DNA of 64,000 nucleotides, from NCBI RefSeq assembly GCF_019457635.1, contig NZ_CP080412.1:3658001-3722000 (forward strand), written 5' to 3'. How positions within the stretch are numbered: position 1 is the first letter of the stretch; each line of letters opens with the position of its first letter. A model generated the notes under the pieces. That model was not told where the DNA came from. It did not search any database and saw only the letters and a program-made list of their open reading frames with translations. Positions 37,125 to 46,272 of this stretch are shown here, one piece after another. The translations under genes were made by a program, and so were the position numbers. The DNA is from Shewanella mangrovisoli. Its GTDB lineage: Bacteria > Pseudomonadota > Gammaproteobacteria > Enterobacterales > Shewanellaceae.

Positions 37125-38675
37125 TCATTTAGCCGCGTTAGGATGATAAAAAGCGCGGATATCCTGCACCAGTTGCGCAAGCGATGCGGGCTCTATATAC
37201 ATCATGTGGCCTGCCTTGTAGTAATGCATAGTGACGCGGCTATTATCTATACCATTATCGGCAAAGGTGTTTTCGGTCGCGAAGAAGGGCGTTGCAAAAT
37301 CGAAATAACCGTTACCGACAAAAATGCGTAGGTCTTTATTCTCGCGCTGCGCCTGCCCTAAATAGGGCGCCACATTCACATAATGCATTTGCTTACCGCT
37401 GATATTCCAGTTCCAGCCACGGTTAACATCGGTGGAGAGCACGTTGAAGGGACGCGATAACTTAACCCCTAAATCCTCATATAAATATTGATGGATAGCC
37501 GCCGTATAAGCGCCATCGATACCATAACCCGAAGGGTCATTATCGGTCGAATCACCGCCACTGTCGTAATCTTTGCCGGTGTAGCGGCTGTCTAATCGCC
37601 CAACGGTCAAATCCTGATCCCTGAGCAATTCCTTGGTATAGCGACTCGCACTCACCCGTAAATTCACTCGGTCAAGATAAGACTCACTCAAGCCCGTAAA
37701 ACGCGCCAACTGTTTGCGTACACTCTGATAATCGCTTTGCGCCAAACGGCTACCCTGCAATAGAGCTAAGGCGTAATCCTTGATTGCGAATTGACGCGCC
37801 TGTTCGACAAACGCTTCGAGCCCCAAGGCCTTGTCGGCCTCGCTGACTTTATGGTGATAAAACGCGGTAGCCGCCATGGTCGGTAAAAAACCAATGTAGG
37901 GTTGGTTATTACCCGGTTGATAGCGAGCGTGGCTAAAGTCGAGAATCGATGAAATCAGCATCACGCCATTGACCGAGATATCGGTCCAACCGCCTTGGAG
38001 CTCATCCACTAATGCCGCGGCTCGCGTCGTACCATAGCTTTCCCCCGCCAGATACTTGGGCGAATTCCAACGCTTATGTTCAATCAACCAACGGCGCATA
38101 AACTCGGCGATGGATTGGGCATCTTCTTTCACGCCCCAAAAATCGGCGCCTTTCTTCTCTCCGAGGGCGCGGCTAAAACCCGTGTCCACAGGGTCGATAA
38201 ACACTAAGTCTGATTCATCGAGTAACGAGTAATCGTTGGCCTCAATCCGATAAGGCGCCGCCCCATCATCTTTAGCATCACCTGGCACAATCACACGTTT
38301 TGGTCCAAAGAGCCCCATGTGCAGCCACAGCGAGGCAGAACCTGGGCCACCGTTAAAAATAAACGTGACCGGGCGTTTACTGCTGTCTTGCACATCATCC
38401 CGTAAATACGTAATAGAGAAGATGCTCGCCTGAGGCTCACCCTTATCATCCTCTAAAATGGTCTCACCACTGATGGCCTGATAACTGATCTTCTGATTTT
38501 GAATCGTCATTCTGTGCTTAGTGGTCACCACCTCTGGCACTAGCTTATCCACTTTGGCATCGCTTTTTTTAGCTGGCTCGGCATGGCCGACCATGGACAC
38601 AGTGAATAACAAGGGCAGCAACACACTTGCCCATATCAGCCTTGAGGGCGTTTGCTTCTCTGTTAGCGCTCGCAT
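37125..38675 (-). CDS. Secreted S10-family serine carboxypeptidase
   Basis: A 516-residue protein with a signal peptide (to about residue 32). The S10 family consists of alpha/beta-hydrolase carboxypeptidases. The oxyanion region FIFNGGPGSAS is present, as are the nucleophile GESYG (serine about 213), a candidate aspartate in GNGYFDFATPFF and the histidine in YKAGHMMY. It should trim C-terminal residues from peptides in the periplasm or outside the cell. Bacterial members are less studied than the plant and yeast ones. Confidence 0.85.
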   Translation of the reverse strand: MRALTEKQTPSRLIWASVLLPLLFTVSMVGHAEPAKKSDAKVDKLVPEVVTTKHRMTIQNQKISYQAISGETILEDDKGEPQASIFSITYLRDDVQDSSKRPVTFIFNGGPGSASLWLHMGLFGPKRVIVPGDAKDDGAAPYRIEANDYSLLDESDLVFIDPVDTGFSRALGEKKGADFWGVKEDAQSIAEFMRRWLIEHKRWNSPKYLAGESYGTTRAAALVDELQGGWTDISVNGVMLISSILDFSHARYQPGNNQPYIGFLPTMAATAFYHHKVSEADKALGLEAFVEQARQFAIKDYALALLQGSRLAQSDYQSVRKQLARFTGLSESYLDRVNLRVSASRYTKELLRDQDLTVGRLDSRYTGKDYDSGGDSTDNDPSGYGIDGAYTAAIHQYLYEDLGVKLSRPFNVLSTDVNRGWNWNISGKQMHYVNVAPYLGQAQRENKDLRIFVGNGYFDFATPFFATENTFADNGIDNSRVTMHYYKAGHMMYIEPASLAQLVQDIRAFYHPNAAK

Positions 38676-38878
38676 TAATCGTCCTTCCCTTCCGTTGTAA
38701 TTATTTTGTGGTCTTTTTATTAATACACCAGCTTACAAAGACTGTGCACTCGGCGCAAAAGCACAATTGCAACCGAATGCGTCAAAGGTTTAATCGGCTT
38801 TTAAAGCATAAATTCACGCAGATTTAAGCTGTTAGCCGCTAAGATAGATTGGATTATTGGAAACTCATGTAGGCATCT

Positions 38879-39424
38879 ATGGGCACTATCACTCTTATCA
38901 GTCTGGTCATTCTCGCATTACTTGTGGGTGCAATTGGCCTGTTAATCTGGCAACGCAGCAAAGGTAAACGCATTCCACTGGCGGTAATTTTTGTGTTGGG
39001 ATTTTTCGCCGTCGGCCTAGGCGGAATTATCGGTTTTGTACATAAAGGCGAAGATTATCAAGCCTATCAAAAGCTGCAGTGGCACACACTGGCACCTGAA
39101 AAAATCGCGCCGCTGGTCGCCGATGGCTACACAGTGTTTGTGGATATCACCTCTGATTGGTGCAGCATTTGCCAAACCAACAAGGCTGAAGTCACGCATA
39201 GGGAACAAGTGGTGAATGCACTGATGGCCGACAAGGTTATTTTGATGCAGGGAAATTGGAGCGAAGCCGATTCCACTATTGCGGGTTACATGAAGCATGA
39301 AGGCGTACCGGGCACACCTTACAATAAAGTCTATGGCCCAAGGGCGCCTAACGGCATAGTGCTGCCTTCAACACTCACCATAGATGCCGTGCTTAATGGC
39401 TTAGCGCAGGCGAAAGCACTGTAA
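38879..39424 (+). CDS. Membrane-anchored thioredoxin-fold protein, DsbD gamma-like
   Basis: A 181-residue protein with two N-terminal membrane segments (about 5-25 and 32-52) and a thioredoxin-like domain with the redox motif DWCSICQTNK (CxxC), as in the C-terminal domain of DsbD. It probably passes electrons in the periplasm. It lacks the DsbD transmembrane electron channel, so another protein must reduce it. It stands alone, with a terminator after it. Confidence 0.75.
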   Translation: MGTITLISLVILALLVGAIGLLIWQRSKGKRIPLAVIFVLGFFAVGLGGIIGFVHKGEDYQAYQKLQWHTLAPEKIAPLVADGYTVFVDITSDWCSICQTNKAEVTHREQVVNALMADKVILMQGNWSEADSTIAGYMKHEGVPGTPYNKVYGPRAPNGIVLPSTLTIDAVLNGLAQAKAL

Positions 39425-39484
39425 GTGGTATATTGACTTGGCTTAAACCTCAAAAATCGAAGCCGTAAAGCTCAACACTCGCGT

Positions 39485-39513
39485 AAAAAAAAGGCTGCAT
39501 CGCAGCCTTTTTG
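39485..39513. terminator. Terminator after the thioredoxin gene
   Basis: AAAAAGGCTGC and GCAGCCTTTTT form a perfect stem with a short loop. Confidence 0.9.
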
Positions 39514-39868
39514 CACACTTCAAATCAGTAGAAAGCAATTTTCCGGAAAGGTGGGCAGAAAACTACTCCGTACTCTTAACAACCGTCTAACCCCAAAACG
39601 CTATTTAACTCGCTCGATCACTCACACCGTACTTCAATAAACATCCCCGCGTTGCCGTGAATCCCCAGTATTAAGGGCAAGCCTGCTTTGTTCAGGTCAA
39701 CTTAGCCAAAGATATTTATGAAACATTTTTATAACAATTTAATCCTTTACGCCAGCATTAAATACAACTTTCGAACGATTAAAATATAAGCTTTTTATTA
39801 TCAACAGGTTAATGGTCAGACCTCTAAGCTTGCCTCTAAAGCATTCACTTCAAGCATTACTGAGTTAC

Positions 39869-39884
39869 TCGCGATATATCGCGA
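39869..39884. promoter_or_regulatory. Perfect 16-bp palindrome TCGCGATATATCGCGA upstream of the sigma54 activator
   Basis: The sequence is its own reverse complement. Two closely related sites lie between the activator gene and ccoG, and nowhere else that I noticed. It sits just upstream of a possible -10 (39900), a position that would suit autoregulation. Confidence 0.7.
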
Positions 39885-39938
39885 CACGATTCAAGGCGTT
39901 ATACTTAGGGCACTCATTCGTATTAGGGAATCAGCTGA

Positions 39939-41405
39939 ATGACATCAATAGAGCCCGCCGCAATGCCCTTGGATAAACATTTTCTGCCAGAGAACCAATT
40001 ACTACTTAATGCCGTGGGTGAAGGCATTTATGGATTTGATTTAAATGGTAATGCTGTCTTTATCAATCCCGCCGCCGAGCGCATGACGGGCTGGAAAAAT
40101 GAAGAGTTACTCGGCAAAAATATCCATAATTGCCATCATCATAGCCACGCGGATGGTAGTCATTATCCGCAGGAAGATTGCCCCATCTACAATACGTTAA
40201 AAGATGGCATAGCAAGGGAAATTACCCACGATGTGTTCTGGCGTAAGGATGGCAGCAGCTTTCCAGTGTATTACAGCTCTACGCCCGTCTATCGGGATAA
40301 CAAGCTTATCGGCGTAGTCGCGATATTTCGCGACATCAGCATTCAGAAACAAACCGAGCAGTCGCTACGCCAAGCTTTGGCGCAGGTTCAGGCTCTGTCG
40401 GAGCAACTTGCCAGCGAAAATCACTATCTCCAAGCCGAGTTAGCCGATAAGACCGGCGATGTGGATATTTCGGGCAGTAGCGCGGTGATCCGCCATATGA
40501 TCCAGCAACTGCATATGGTGGCCAATACCGATAGTACCGTGTTGATTTGTGGCGAGAATGGCACAGGCAAAGAACTGGTTGCCCGTAATTTACATCAACT
40601 GAGTCGCCGTAAAGAGAAACCCATGATCAGCGTTAACTGCGCGGCGTTTTCAGCCTCACTGCTAGAGAGTGAGTTGTTTGGTCATGAGAAAGGCGCCTTT
40701 ACGGGTGCGACTCAGCAGCGCAAGGGCCGCTTCGAGCTCGCCCATCAAGGCACACTGTTTCTCGATGAGGTGGCCGAATTAAGTTTGGAGGCGCAATCTA
40801 AGTTACTGCGAGTGATCCAAGAGCAATCCTTTGAACGACTCGGCGGCAGTGAAACCATCAAGGTCGATATTCGCTTAGTCGCCGCCAGCCACCATGATTT
40901 ACTCAAGCGCGTTGAACAGGGCTTATTCAGAATGGATCTCTATTACCGCTTGAATGTCTTCCCAATTCAAGTGCCGCCGCTGAGGGCAAGGCTTGAAGAT
41001 ATGCCCGAGCTTGTCAGCCACATTTTGCATTCCCTAAACCGCAAACTCGGTAAGAAACTGCGCGGCGTAAGCCAAAAAGGTCTGCAAAAACTGATGGCCT
41101 ACAGCTGGCCTGGCAATGTGCGCGAATTACAGAATATCCTCGAACGGGAGGCCATTTTATCCCAAACGGATATTTTACAAATCCATGCCATGCCTACGCA
41201 TCATCTGCAGACTCAAACCGCGGCTTCACCATTACAAACCTTGGCCGAGGTGGAAGCACAGCATATAGAGCAAACATTAAAGCAGCTCAATTGGCGTATT
41301 TCAGGCCCCAATGGGGCGGCCAATGTGCTCGGAGTTCCGCCAAGTACACTCAGATCGCGAATGAAGAAACTCGGGATTACACGCCAAACCCCTGCGGAAG
41401 AATAG
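39939..41405 (+). CDS. PAS-domain sigma54-dependent transcriptional activator
   Basis: A 488-residue enhancer-binding protein. The N-terminal PAS domain (about 20-135) has an unusual His/Cys-rich insert (NCHHHSHADGSHYPQEDCPIY), suggesting metal or redox sensing. It is followed by a coiled coil, the AAA+ domain with Walker A GENGTGKE and the sigma54 contact loop GAFTGA, and a Fis-type HTH (about 445-480). The GAFTGA loop is intact. The same palindrome stands in front of this gene and in front of ccoG, which has a sigma54 promoter, so ccoG is the likely target. AGGGA precedes the ATG. Confidence 0.88.
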   Translation: MTSIEPAAMPLDKHFLPENQLLLNAVGEGIYGFDLNGNAVFINPAAERMTGWKNEELLGKNIHNCHHHSHADGSHYPQEDCPIYNTLKDGIAREITHDVFWRKDGSSFPVYYSSTPVYRDNKLIGVVAIFRDISIQKQTEQSLRQALAQVQALSEQLASENHYLQAELADKTGDVDISGSSAVIRHMIQQLHMVANTDSTVLICGENGTGKELVARNLHQLSRRKEKPMISVNCAAFSASLLESELFGHEKGAFTGATQQRKGRFELAHQGTLFLDEVAELSLEAQSKLLRVIQEQSFERLGGSETIKVDIRLVAASHHDLLKRVEQGLFRMDLYYRLNVFPIQVPPLRARLEDMPELVSHILHSLNRKLGKKLRGVSQKGLQKLMAYSWPGNVRELQNILEREAILSQTDILQIHAMPTHHLQTQTAASPLQTLAEVEAQHIEQTLKQLNWRISGPNGAANVLGVPPSTLRSRMKKLGITRQTPAEE

Positions 41406-41415
41406 CCTTAAAAAA

Positions 41416-41429
41416 CGCGATATATCGCC
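41416..41429. promoter_or_regulatory. Activator site 1 upstream of ccoG
   Basis: The core GCGATATATCGC (41417-41428) is a perfect 12-bp palindrome matching the centre of the site at 39869. It lies about 90 bp upstream of the sigma54 promoter. Confidence 0.65.
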
Positions 41430-41432
41430 AAT

Positions 41433-41448
41433 TAACGATATATCGCGA
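41433..41448. promoter_or_regulatory. Activator site 2 upstream of ccoG
   Basis: TAACGATATATCGCGA agrees with the 39869 palindrome at 14 of 16 positions. Its centre lies 18 bp from that of site 1. Confidence 0.65.
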
Positions 41449-41509
41449 CATGCGTTAAATCATCATTTAATTTAACCATTAAATATCAATACGTTAAAAC
41501 ACAAAACTC

Positions 41510-41526
41510 TTGGCCTAACGCTTGCT
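41510..41526 (+). promoter_or_regulatory. Sigma54 promoter of ccoG
   Basis: TTGGC (41510-41514) and TTGCT (41522-41526) carry the invariant GG and GC exactly 10 bp apart, as the -24/-12 rule requires. Transcription would start near 41537, giving a leader of about 30 nt before the ccoG ATG. Confidence 0.75.
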
Positions 41527-41565
41527 ATAGGGAGCCGAATCTTATTTAAGCCGTTAGGACAGCAT

Positions 41566-42999
41566 ATGCCCAAGAGTGACACCCTACAGAGTGAGAACGC
41601 CAAACGCCCCTCTGCCGAGCAATTTATCCCCGTAAAAAATATCCAGGCGGACGATAAGCCTGCACATAAAAGCAGTGGCCAGATTCATTTCCGTGAACAG
41701 AAGGGCTATTTTCAACGCCTGAGAACCACAATGAATAGCCTATTAGTATTGCTGTTTTTTGCCCTGCCCTTTATTTCCTTTGATGGTCGGCAAGCAATAT
41801 TGTTGGATGTGAGTCAGCAACAGTTCTTCTTTTTTGGCCTCACGCTCTGGCCACAGGATTTCACCTTGCTCGCTTGGGTGTTTATTGCCGCCGCCTTTGG
41901 ATTGTTTTTCATCACAGTGTTTTGGGGCCGCGTCTGGTGTGGCTATCTTTGCCCGCAAACCGCGTGGACTTTTATGTTTGTCTGGCTCGAAAGCCGGATT
42001 GAGGGCAACAGCAACAAACGTAAATTGCTCGATAAGGCGCCTTGGTCAGCCAATAAACTCGGTAAAAGAAGCCTCAAACACGGTCTGTGGGGATTAGCCG
42101 CCTTAATTACTGGCTGTGGATTTATCGGTTATTTCATCCCTGCCCGCGAACTCTACTTAGATATTTTTACCGGCAACGCCGGCTTTTGGACAACCTGCTG
42201 GGTATGGTTTTTCGCCATTTGTACTTACTTAAATGCAGGCTGGATGCGCGAGCAAATGTGCTTACACTGCTGCCCCTATGCGCGTTTTCAGGCAGTTATG
42301 TTCGATGCCAACACTAAAACCGTGACCTATGATGTCGCACGCGGCGAAGCGCGCGGTCCACGTAAGCGCAAACAGCAGACTGAACTCGGTGATTGTGTTG
42401 ACTGTAACTTATGTGTCGAAGTCTGCCCGACGGGGATTGATATTCGCCAAGGCCTCCAATACGAGTGCATTAACTGCGGCGCCTGTGTCGATGCCTGTAA
42501 TGAAACCATGCAAAAATTCGACTACAAACAAAACCTAATTAGCTATGTCAGCGAGAATGAATTAAAGGGCGTCACCCATTCCAACTGGCGCTCGCCACGC
42601 TTTTTAGGCTACGGCGCCGCCGTTGTCATTATGTTGGTTGTGATAGGTTTAGATCTTTCTAGTCGCAGTGAGATTCAGCTTAACGTTATTCGCGACAGAC
42701 AGAGCCTGTACCGCGAAACCGCCGATAACAAAGTTGAAAATACCTACCAACTGAAGATCCGTAACAAGACTCAGCAAACCAAGCAATATCAACTCGCGGT
42801 CAACAGCGAAATGCCCTTCAGCTTAATTGCCGACGCAGTCATTACCCTCGCTCCGGGCGAGCAATCGGATTATCCCGTGACAGTATTAGCCGATAAGGAT
42901 GCGATCCCTGCGGGGCGCAAAATTATCGAATTTTCGGTAACGGATGTGAACAAACCTGAACAAAGCGTTAGCCAAGAAACCGGCTTCTTTAGCCCTTAG
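41566..42999 (+). CDS. ccoG: CcoG/RdxA/FixG-type cytochrome oxidase accessory ferredoxin
   Basis: A 477-residue membrane protein with about five membrane segments, polyferredoxin cysteines in VWCGYLCPQ and MCLHCCPYARF, and two 4Fe-4S clusters (CVDCNLCVEVCPTG and CINCGACVDACNE). An Ig-like C-terminal periplasmic domain follows. CcoG reduces copper during assembly of cbb3 oxidase. Here it stands alone, without ccoNOPQ, behind a sigma54 promoter and next to a sigma54 activator, so it may be a paralogue used under a special condition. AGGA precedes the ATG. Confidence 0.85.
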   Translation: MPKSDTLQSENAKRPSAEQFIPVKNIQADDKPAHKSSGQIHFREQKGYFQRLRTTMNSLLVLLFFALPFISFDGRQAILLDVSQQQFFFFGLTLWPQDFTLLAWVFIAAAFGLFFITVFWGRVWCGYLCPQTAWTFMFVWLESRIEGNSNKRKLLDKAPWSANKLGKRSLKHGLWGLAALITGCGFIGYFIPARELYLDIFTGNAGFWTTCWVWFFAICTYLNAGWMREQMCLHCCPYARFQAVMFDANTKTVTYDVARGEARGPRKRKQQTELGDCVDCNLCVEVCPTGIDIRQGLQYECINCGACVDACNETMQKFDYKQNLISYVSENELKGVTHSNWRSPRFLGYGAAVVIMLVVIGLDLSSRSEIQLNVIRDRQSLYRETADNKVENTYQLKIRNKTQQTKQYQLAVNSEMPFSLIADAVITLAPGEQSDYPVTVLADKDAIPAGRKIIEFSVTDVNKPEQSVSQETGFFSP

Positions 43000-43329
43000 C
43001 GTAATGCAGCAGTGTGCTCGCTGATAAACAAACACACTGTATGACCGTTAGTCACTTCTATGAATGATGCCCGTTGGATCATTGTGGTTCGCCGGGCTTT
43101 TTTGCCCACCTTATTTCGTTAAATCAGCTAAATAGCCTCAATTTCACCTGCAAAAAGATCTCGTGCGTTAATTCAAAGCAATGCCTTCTAGCCACTTCTC
43201 TTGCGCTTACGATGACAGCATCAGAAGTGACTCATCTGTCATTGCGGTAAATCAATGTCGATTTATCATTGACGAATCACCGTATAGATCGAATACAATA
43301 AATATACGAAACATATATAAAGTGTATTC
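43000..43329. other. Intergenic region of about 330 bp
   Basis: It holds a possible terminator of ccoG (43068-43105: GCCCG pairing with CGGGC, followed by TTTTTT, with a long imperfect loop). The last part, before the ParD-like gene, is A/T-rich and likely carries its promoter. No further gene is seen. Confidence 0.45.
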
Positions 43330-43554
43330 ATGGGCATAGTTAAAATTTCCGAAGAGCTGCATGATGAACTGAGAAAAGCCAGTTCGGTCATGTCACGTTC
43401 AATCAACTCACAAGCGGAATTCTGGATAAGGATCGGGATGCTGGCAGAGTTGCATCCACAGCTCTCCTTTAATCAGTTAGTCGCCGACTTAATGAAATCT
43501 GCGGACGTGAACCTAGCCAATGTGACCCAAGTAAAGGAAATGGCCGATGAATAA
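43330..43554 (+). CDS. ParD-like DNA-binding protein
   Basis: A 74-residue protein of the ParD-like family (PF11903 type), with a ribbon-helix-helix-type N-terminus (VKISEELHDELRKASSVMSRSINSQAEFWI). Families of this kind are named as type II antitoxins by homology. Its reading frame overlaps the downstream methionine aminopeptidase by 8 bases, so the two are translated together. No ParE or other classical toxin is next to it. Confidence 0.75.
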   Translation: MGIVKISEELHDELRKASSVMSRSINSQAEFWIRIGMLAELHPQLSFNQLVADLMKSADVNLANVTQVKEMADE

Positions 43555-44329
43555 TCAGGTGAAGATAAAATCTGCCGAAGAAATTGCACTGATGCGCCGT
43601 GCGGGGCAATTACTAGCTCAAGTATTTCAAATGCTTGATACCTATGTCCGCCCCGGCATTACCACCATGGACATCAACGATACGGTCGAAGCCTTTATCG
43701 TCAATGAGCTAAAATCGCGTCCCGCCAGTAAGGGTCAGTATGGCTATCAATATGTGCTGAATTCGTCCATTAACGAAGTGGTCTGCCATGGGGTGCCCTC
43801 AGTGAATGAGGTCATCAAAAGCACAGATATCATTAACTTAGATATTACCCTCGAGAAAGACGGCTATATTACCGACTCCAGTAAAATGTATGTGATGCCA
43901 CAGGCACCCGCCCCAGCCAAGAAACTGGCCGATGTTACCTATCTTGCCATGTGGCAGGGGATCAAACAGGTAAAACCTGGGGCGACTCTAGGCGATATTG
44001 GCCATGCGATTCACCAATATGCCCAATCCTTTGGCTATAGCATTGTCAGAGATTACTGTGGCCATGGGATCGGTCAAGAAATGCATGAAGAGCCGCAAGT
44101 CCTTCACTATGGAAAGCCGAATCAAGGCCTTAAGCTCAAAGCGGGCATGGTGTTTACCATTGAGCCTATGGTGAATCAGGGCACTGAAAAGATAAAGCTC
44201 AAAAAAGATGGTTGGACGGTTGTTACCCGCGATAAAAAACTCTCGGCGCAATCGGAACATACGATACTTGTCACCTCTACGGGATACGAAGTGCTCACCC
44301 TACGCCACGATGAGCAATCTCCCCGCTAA
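43547..44329 (+). CDS. Type I methionine aminopeptidase paralogue, partner of a ParD-like protein
   Basis: A 260-residue enzyme with the five metal-ligand positions in place: aspartates in NLDITLEKDG and YITDSSKM, histidine in CGHGIGQEMHEEP, glutamate in FTIEPMV and glutamate in QSEHTI. It should remove N-terminal methionine. The main map gene of gammaproteobacteria normally lies near rpsB or glnD, so this is probably a second copy; the overlap with the ParD-like gene is the notable feature. Confidence 0.85.
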   Translation: MNNQVKIKSAEEIALMRRAGQLLAQVFQMLDTYVRPGITTMDINDTVEAFIVNELKSRPASKGQYGYQYVLNSSINEVVCHGVPSVNEVIKSTDIINLDITLEKDGYITDSSKMYVMPQAPAPAKKLADVTYLAMWQGIKQVKPGATLGDIGHAIHQYAQSFGYSIVRDYCGHGIGQEMHEEPQVLHYGKPNQGLKLKAGMVFTIEPMVNQGTEKIKLKKDGWTVVTRDKKLSAQSEHTILVTSTGYEVLTLRHDEQSPR

Positions 44330-44565
44330 TTTCGACGCTAACTCTCGCTTTTTCATCTCAAATTCAGGTGTGCTGTAGTAAATTTGCACTGCAGTTCACC
44401 GCCCTTCATTAGAGTAAAAATTCTATTTTTACAATTGGATAGCCGTGCAAATTGCTACAATAATTTAACGATAAACGTTGACCTGACAGGTTGAATCCTT
44501 CTAATCTAAACACTCGTTTGATTTTAAAATAATAACAACGATAAACCTATTTGAGGTAGTTAGGC

Positions 44566-46170
44566 ATGGCATACGATCAAGAGTCACAACTCGAACTTGG
44601 CAAATACTCATCACTCATAGACTTAATCGAACGCACTAGCCAACGCTTTGGTGATAAAACGGCATATGCTTGTTTGGGGAAAACCAGCAGCTTCAATGAT
44701 ATAGAACGCGATTCACGCTATTTTGCCGCCTATTTGCAGAATAACACTAACCTAAAACCAGGCGATCGAATCGCGATTCAATTACCCAATATTACCCAGT
44801 TCGTTATCGCGGCCTATGGTGCGCTGCGGGCGGGACTTATTCTAGTTAACACTAACCCGCTCTACACCGAAAGAGAGCTTATTCATCAGTTTAATGACTC
44901 GGGTGCTAAGGCCTTAGTGGTGCTGTCGGATCTATTGCCAACCCTTGCTAAAGTGGTTGCGACCACACCAATTGAATTGGTGATTTCCACTCACCCGTTA
45001 GATCTTATTGATCCACAAGTACAGCCCAAAACGGGGCTTAAAAATGTCGAATTCTGCCAAGTGCTAAAACAAGGGGCCGAGCTGCCCTTTAGCCGTTTTG
45101 TTCCCGCAGTAAATGATTTAGCGGCGCTGCAATATACAGGTGGCACAACAGGACTCTCCAAGGGTGCCATGCTGACCCACGGTAATATGCTCGCCAATGC
45201 GGCGCAGGTAAAATCTCGTATTGGCAGCGTTATCAGCGATGGGGAAGATATTTTTGTCGCGCCACTGCCGATTTACCATATCTACGCCTTTATGGTGAAC
45301 TTAGTACTGTATTTTGAATGTGGTGGTTGCTCGGTATTAATCCCCAATCCCCGTGATATTGGTGGCTTAATCAAGACGCTGGCGAAATACCCTTTTACCG
45401 GCTTTGCAGGGCTTAACACCCTCTTTGTCGCCTTGTGTCATCAACCTGAATTTAAGGCGCTGGATTTCAGTCATTTAAAAATCACTATTTCGGGTGGTAC
45501 GGCACTCACCGCTGCCGCTGCCAATATCTGGCAGCAAACCACGGGCAATACCATCAGTGAAGGTTACGGGTTATCCGAAACCTCACCGGTAATTTCACTC
45601 AATGCCCCCGGATATCAGAAGATTGGCACTATCGGTAAGCCCGTTCTCGTCACTGAGGTCAAACTGTTAGACGAAAACGGCAATGAAGTCGCGCAAGGGG
45701 AAGCGGGTGAACTCGCCGCCCGTGGGCCACAAGTGATGCGAGGTTATTGGAATAATCCCCAAGAAACGGCCAATGTGATGACTGCCGATGGTTTCTTTAA
45801 AACCGGGGATATTGCGATTTTGAACGAGGAAGGATTCCACCAAATCGTTGACCGCAAAAAGGATATGATTATTGTCTCCGGCTTTAACGTCTATCCGAAT
45901 GAGGTCGAAAACGTGCTCGCCAGCCATCCAAATATCATTGAATGTGCCGTGGTTGGCGTAAAGGATGAACACTCAGGAGAAGCGGTCAAAGCCTTTGTTG
46001 TGCTAAAAGATGACAGCCAAGATCATGAGCAGATGAAAACCGCTATTCTTAACTTCTGCCGCGAGCAACTCACGGCCTACAAGCTACCCAAGTTGATTGA
46101 ATTTATGCCGCAGCTACCTAAAAGTACCGTGGGTAAAATTCTGCGCAGAGAACTGAAACATCAGGCTTAA
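44566..46170 (+). CDS. fadD: Long-chain acyl-CoA synthetase (FadD-type)
   Basis: A 534-residue AMP-forming ligase with the P-loop-like YTGGTTGLSKGAMLTHGN, the adenylate motif GYGLSETSP and the C-terminal ITGDIA-type and KKDMIIVSG segments ending in KSTVGKILRR. It activates fatty acids to acyl-CoA for beta-oxidation. It is probably one of several FadD paralogues, as is usual in Shewanella. An imperfect palindrome, ACCTGACAGGT, lies about 80 bp upstream, but no clear FadR or PsrA box was seen. Confidence 0.85.
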   Translation: MAYDQESQLELGKYSSLIDLIERTSQRFGDKTAYACLGKTSSFNDIERDSRYFAAYLQNNTNLKPGDRIAIQLPNITQFVIAAYGALRAGLILVNTNPLYTERELIHQFNDSGAKALVVLSDLLPTLAKVVATTPIELVISTHPLDLIDPQVQPKTGLKNVEFCQVLKQGAELPFSRFVPAVNDLAALQYTGGTTGLSKGAMLTHGNMLANAAQVKSRIGSVISDGEDIFVAPLPIYHIYAFMVNLVLYFECGGCSVLIPNPRDIGGLIKTLAKYPFTGFAGLNTLFVALCHQPEFKALDFSHLKITISGGTALTAAAANIWQQTTGNTISEGYGLSETSPVISLNAPGYQKIGTIGKPVLVTEVKLLDENGNEVAQGEAGELAARGPQVMRGYWNNPQETANVMTADGFFKTGDIAILNEEGFHQIVDRKKDMIIVSGFNVYPNEVENVLASHPNIIECAVVGVKDEHSGEAVKAFVVLKDDSQDHEQMKTAILNFCREQLTAYKLPKLIEFMPQLPKSTVGKILRRELKHQA

Positions 46171-46213
46171 ACTTACCTAAACATTAGTGATGTGTGAGCA
46201 GTCTGAAATCCAA

Positions 46214-46249
46214 AATAAAACCCCAGAGCAACACTCTGGGGTTTTATTT
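46214..46249. terminator. Bidirectional terminator between fadD and the ABC exporter gene
   Basis: A perfect 15-bp stem AATAAAACCCCAGAG/CTCTGGGGTTTTATT with a 5-nt loop, between convergent genes. Confidence 0.95.
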
Positions 46250-46272
46250 GCATTACATTCCCCATTCAAACC

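Larger units (their letters stand above)
39425..39938. other. Intergenic region of about 510 bp before the sigma54 activator gene
   Basis: It contains a terminator (39485-39512) and, near the right end, the palindrome TCGCGATATATCGCGA (39869-39884) followed by a possible -10 TATACT (39900-39905). Between them I see nothing definite; the middle is A/T-rich. Confidence 0.6.

Noticed and set aside
44487..44497. ACCTGACAGGT palindrome upstream of the acyl-CoA ligase gene as a FadR or PsrA site
   Set aside because: It does not match the known FadR or PsrA consensus and is short.
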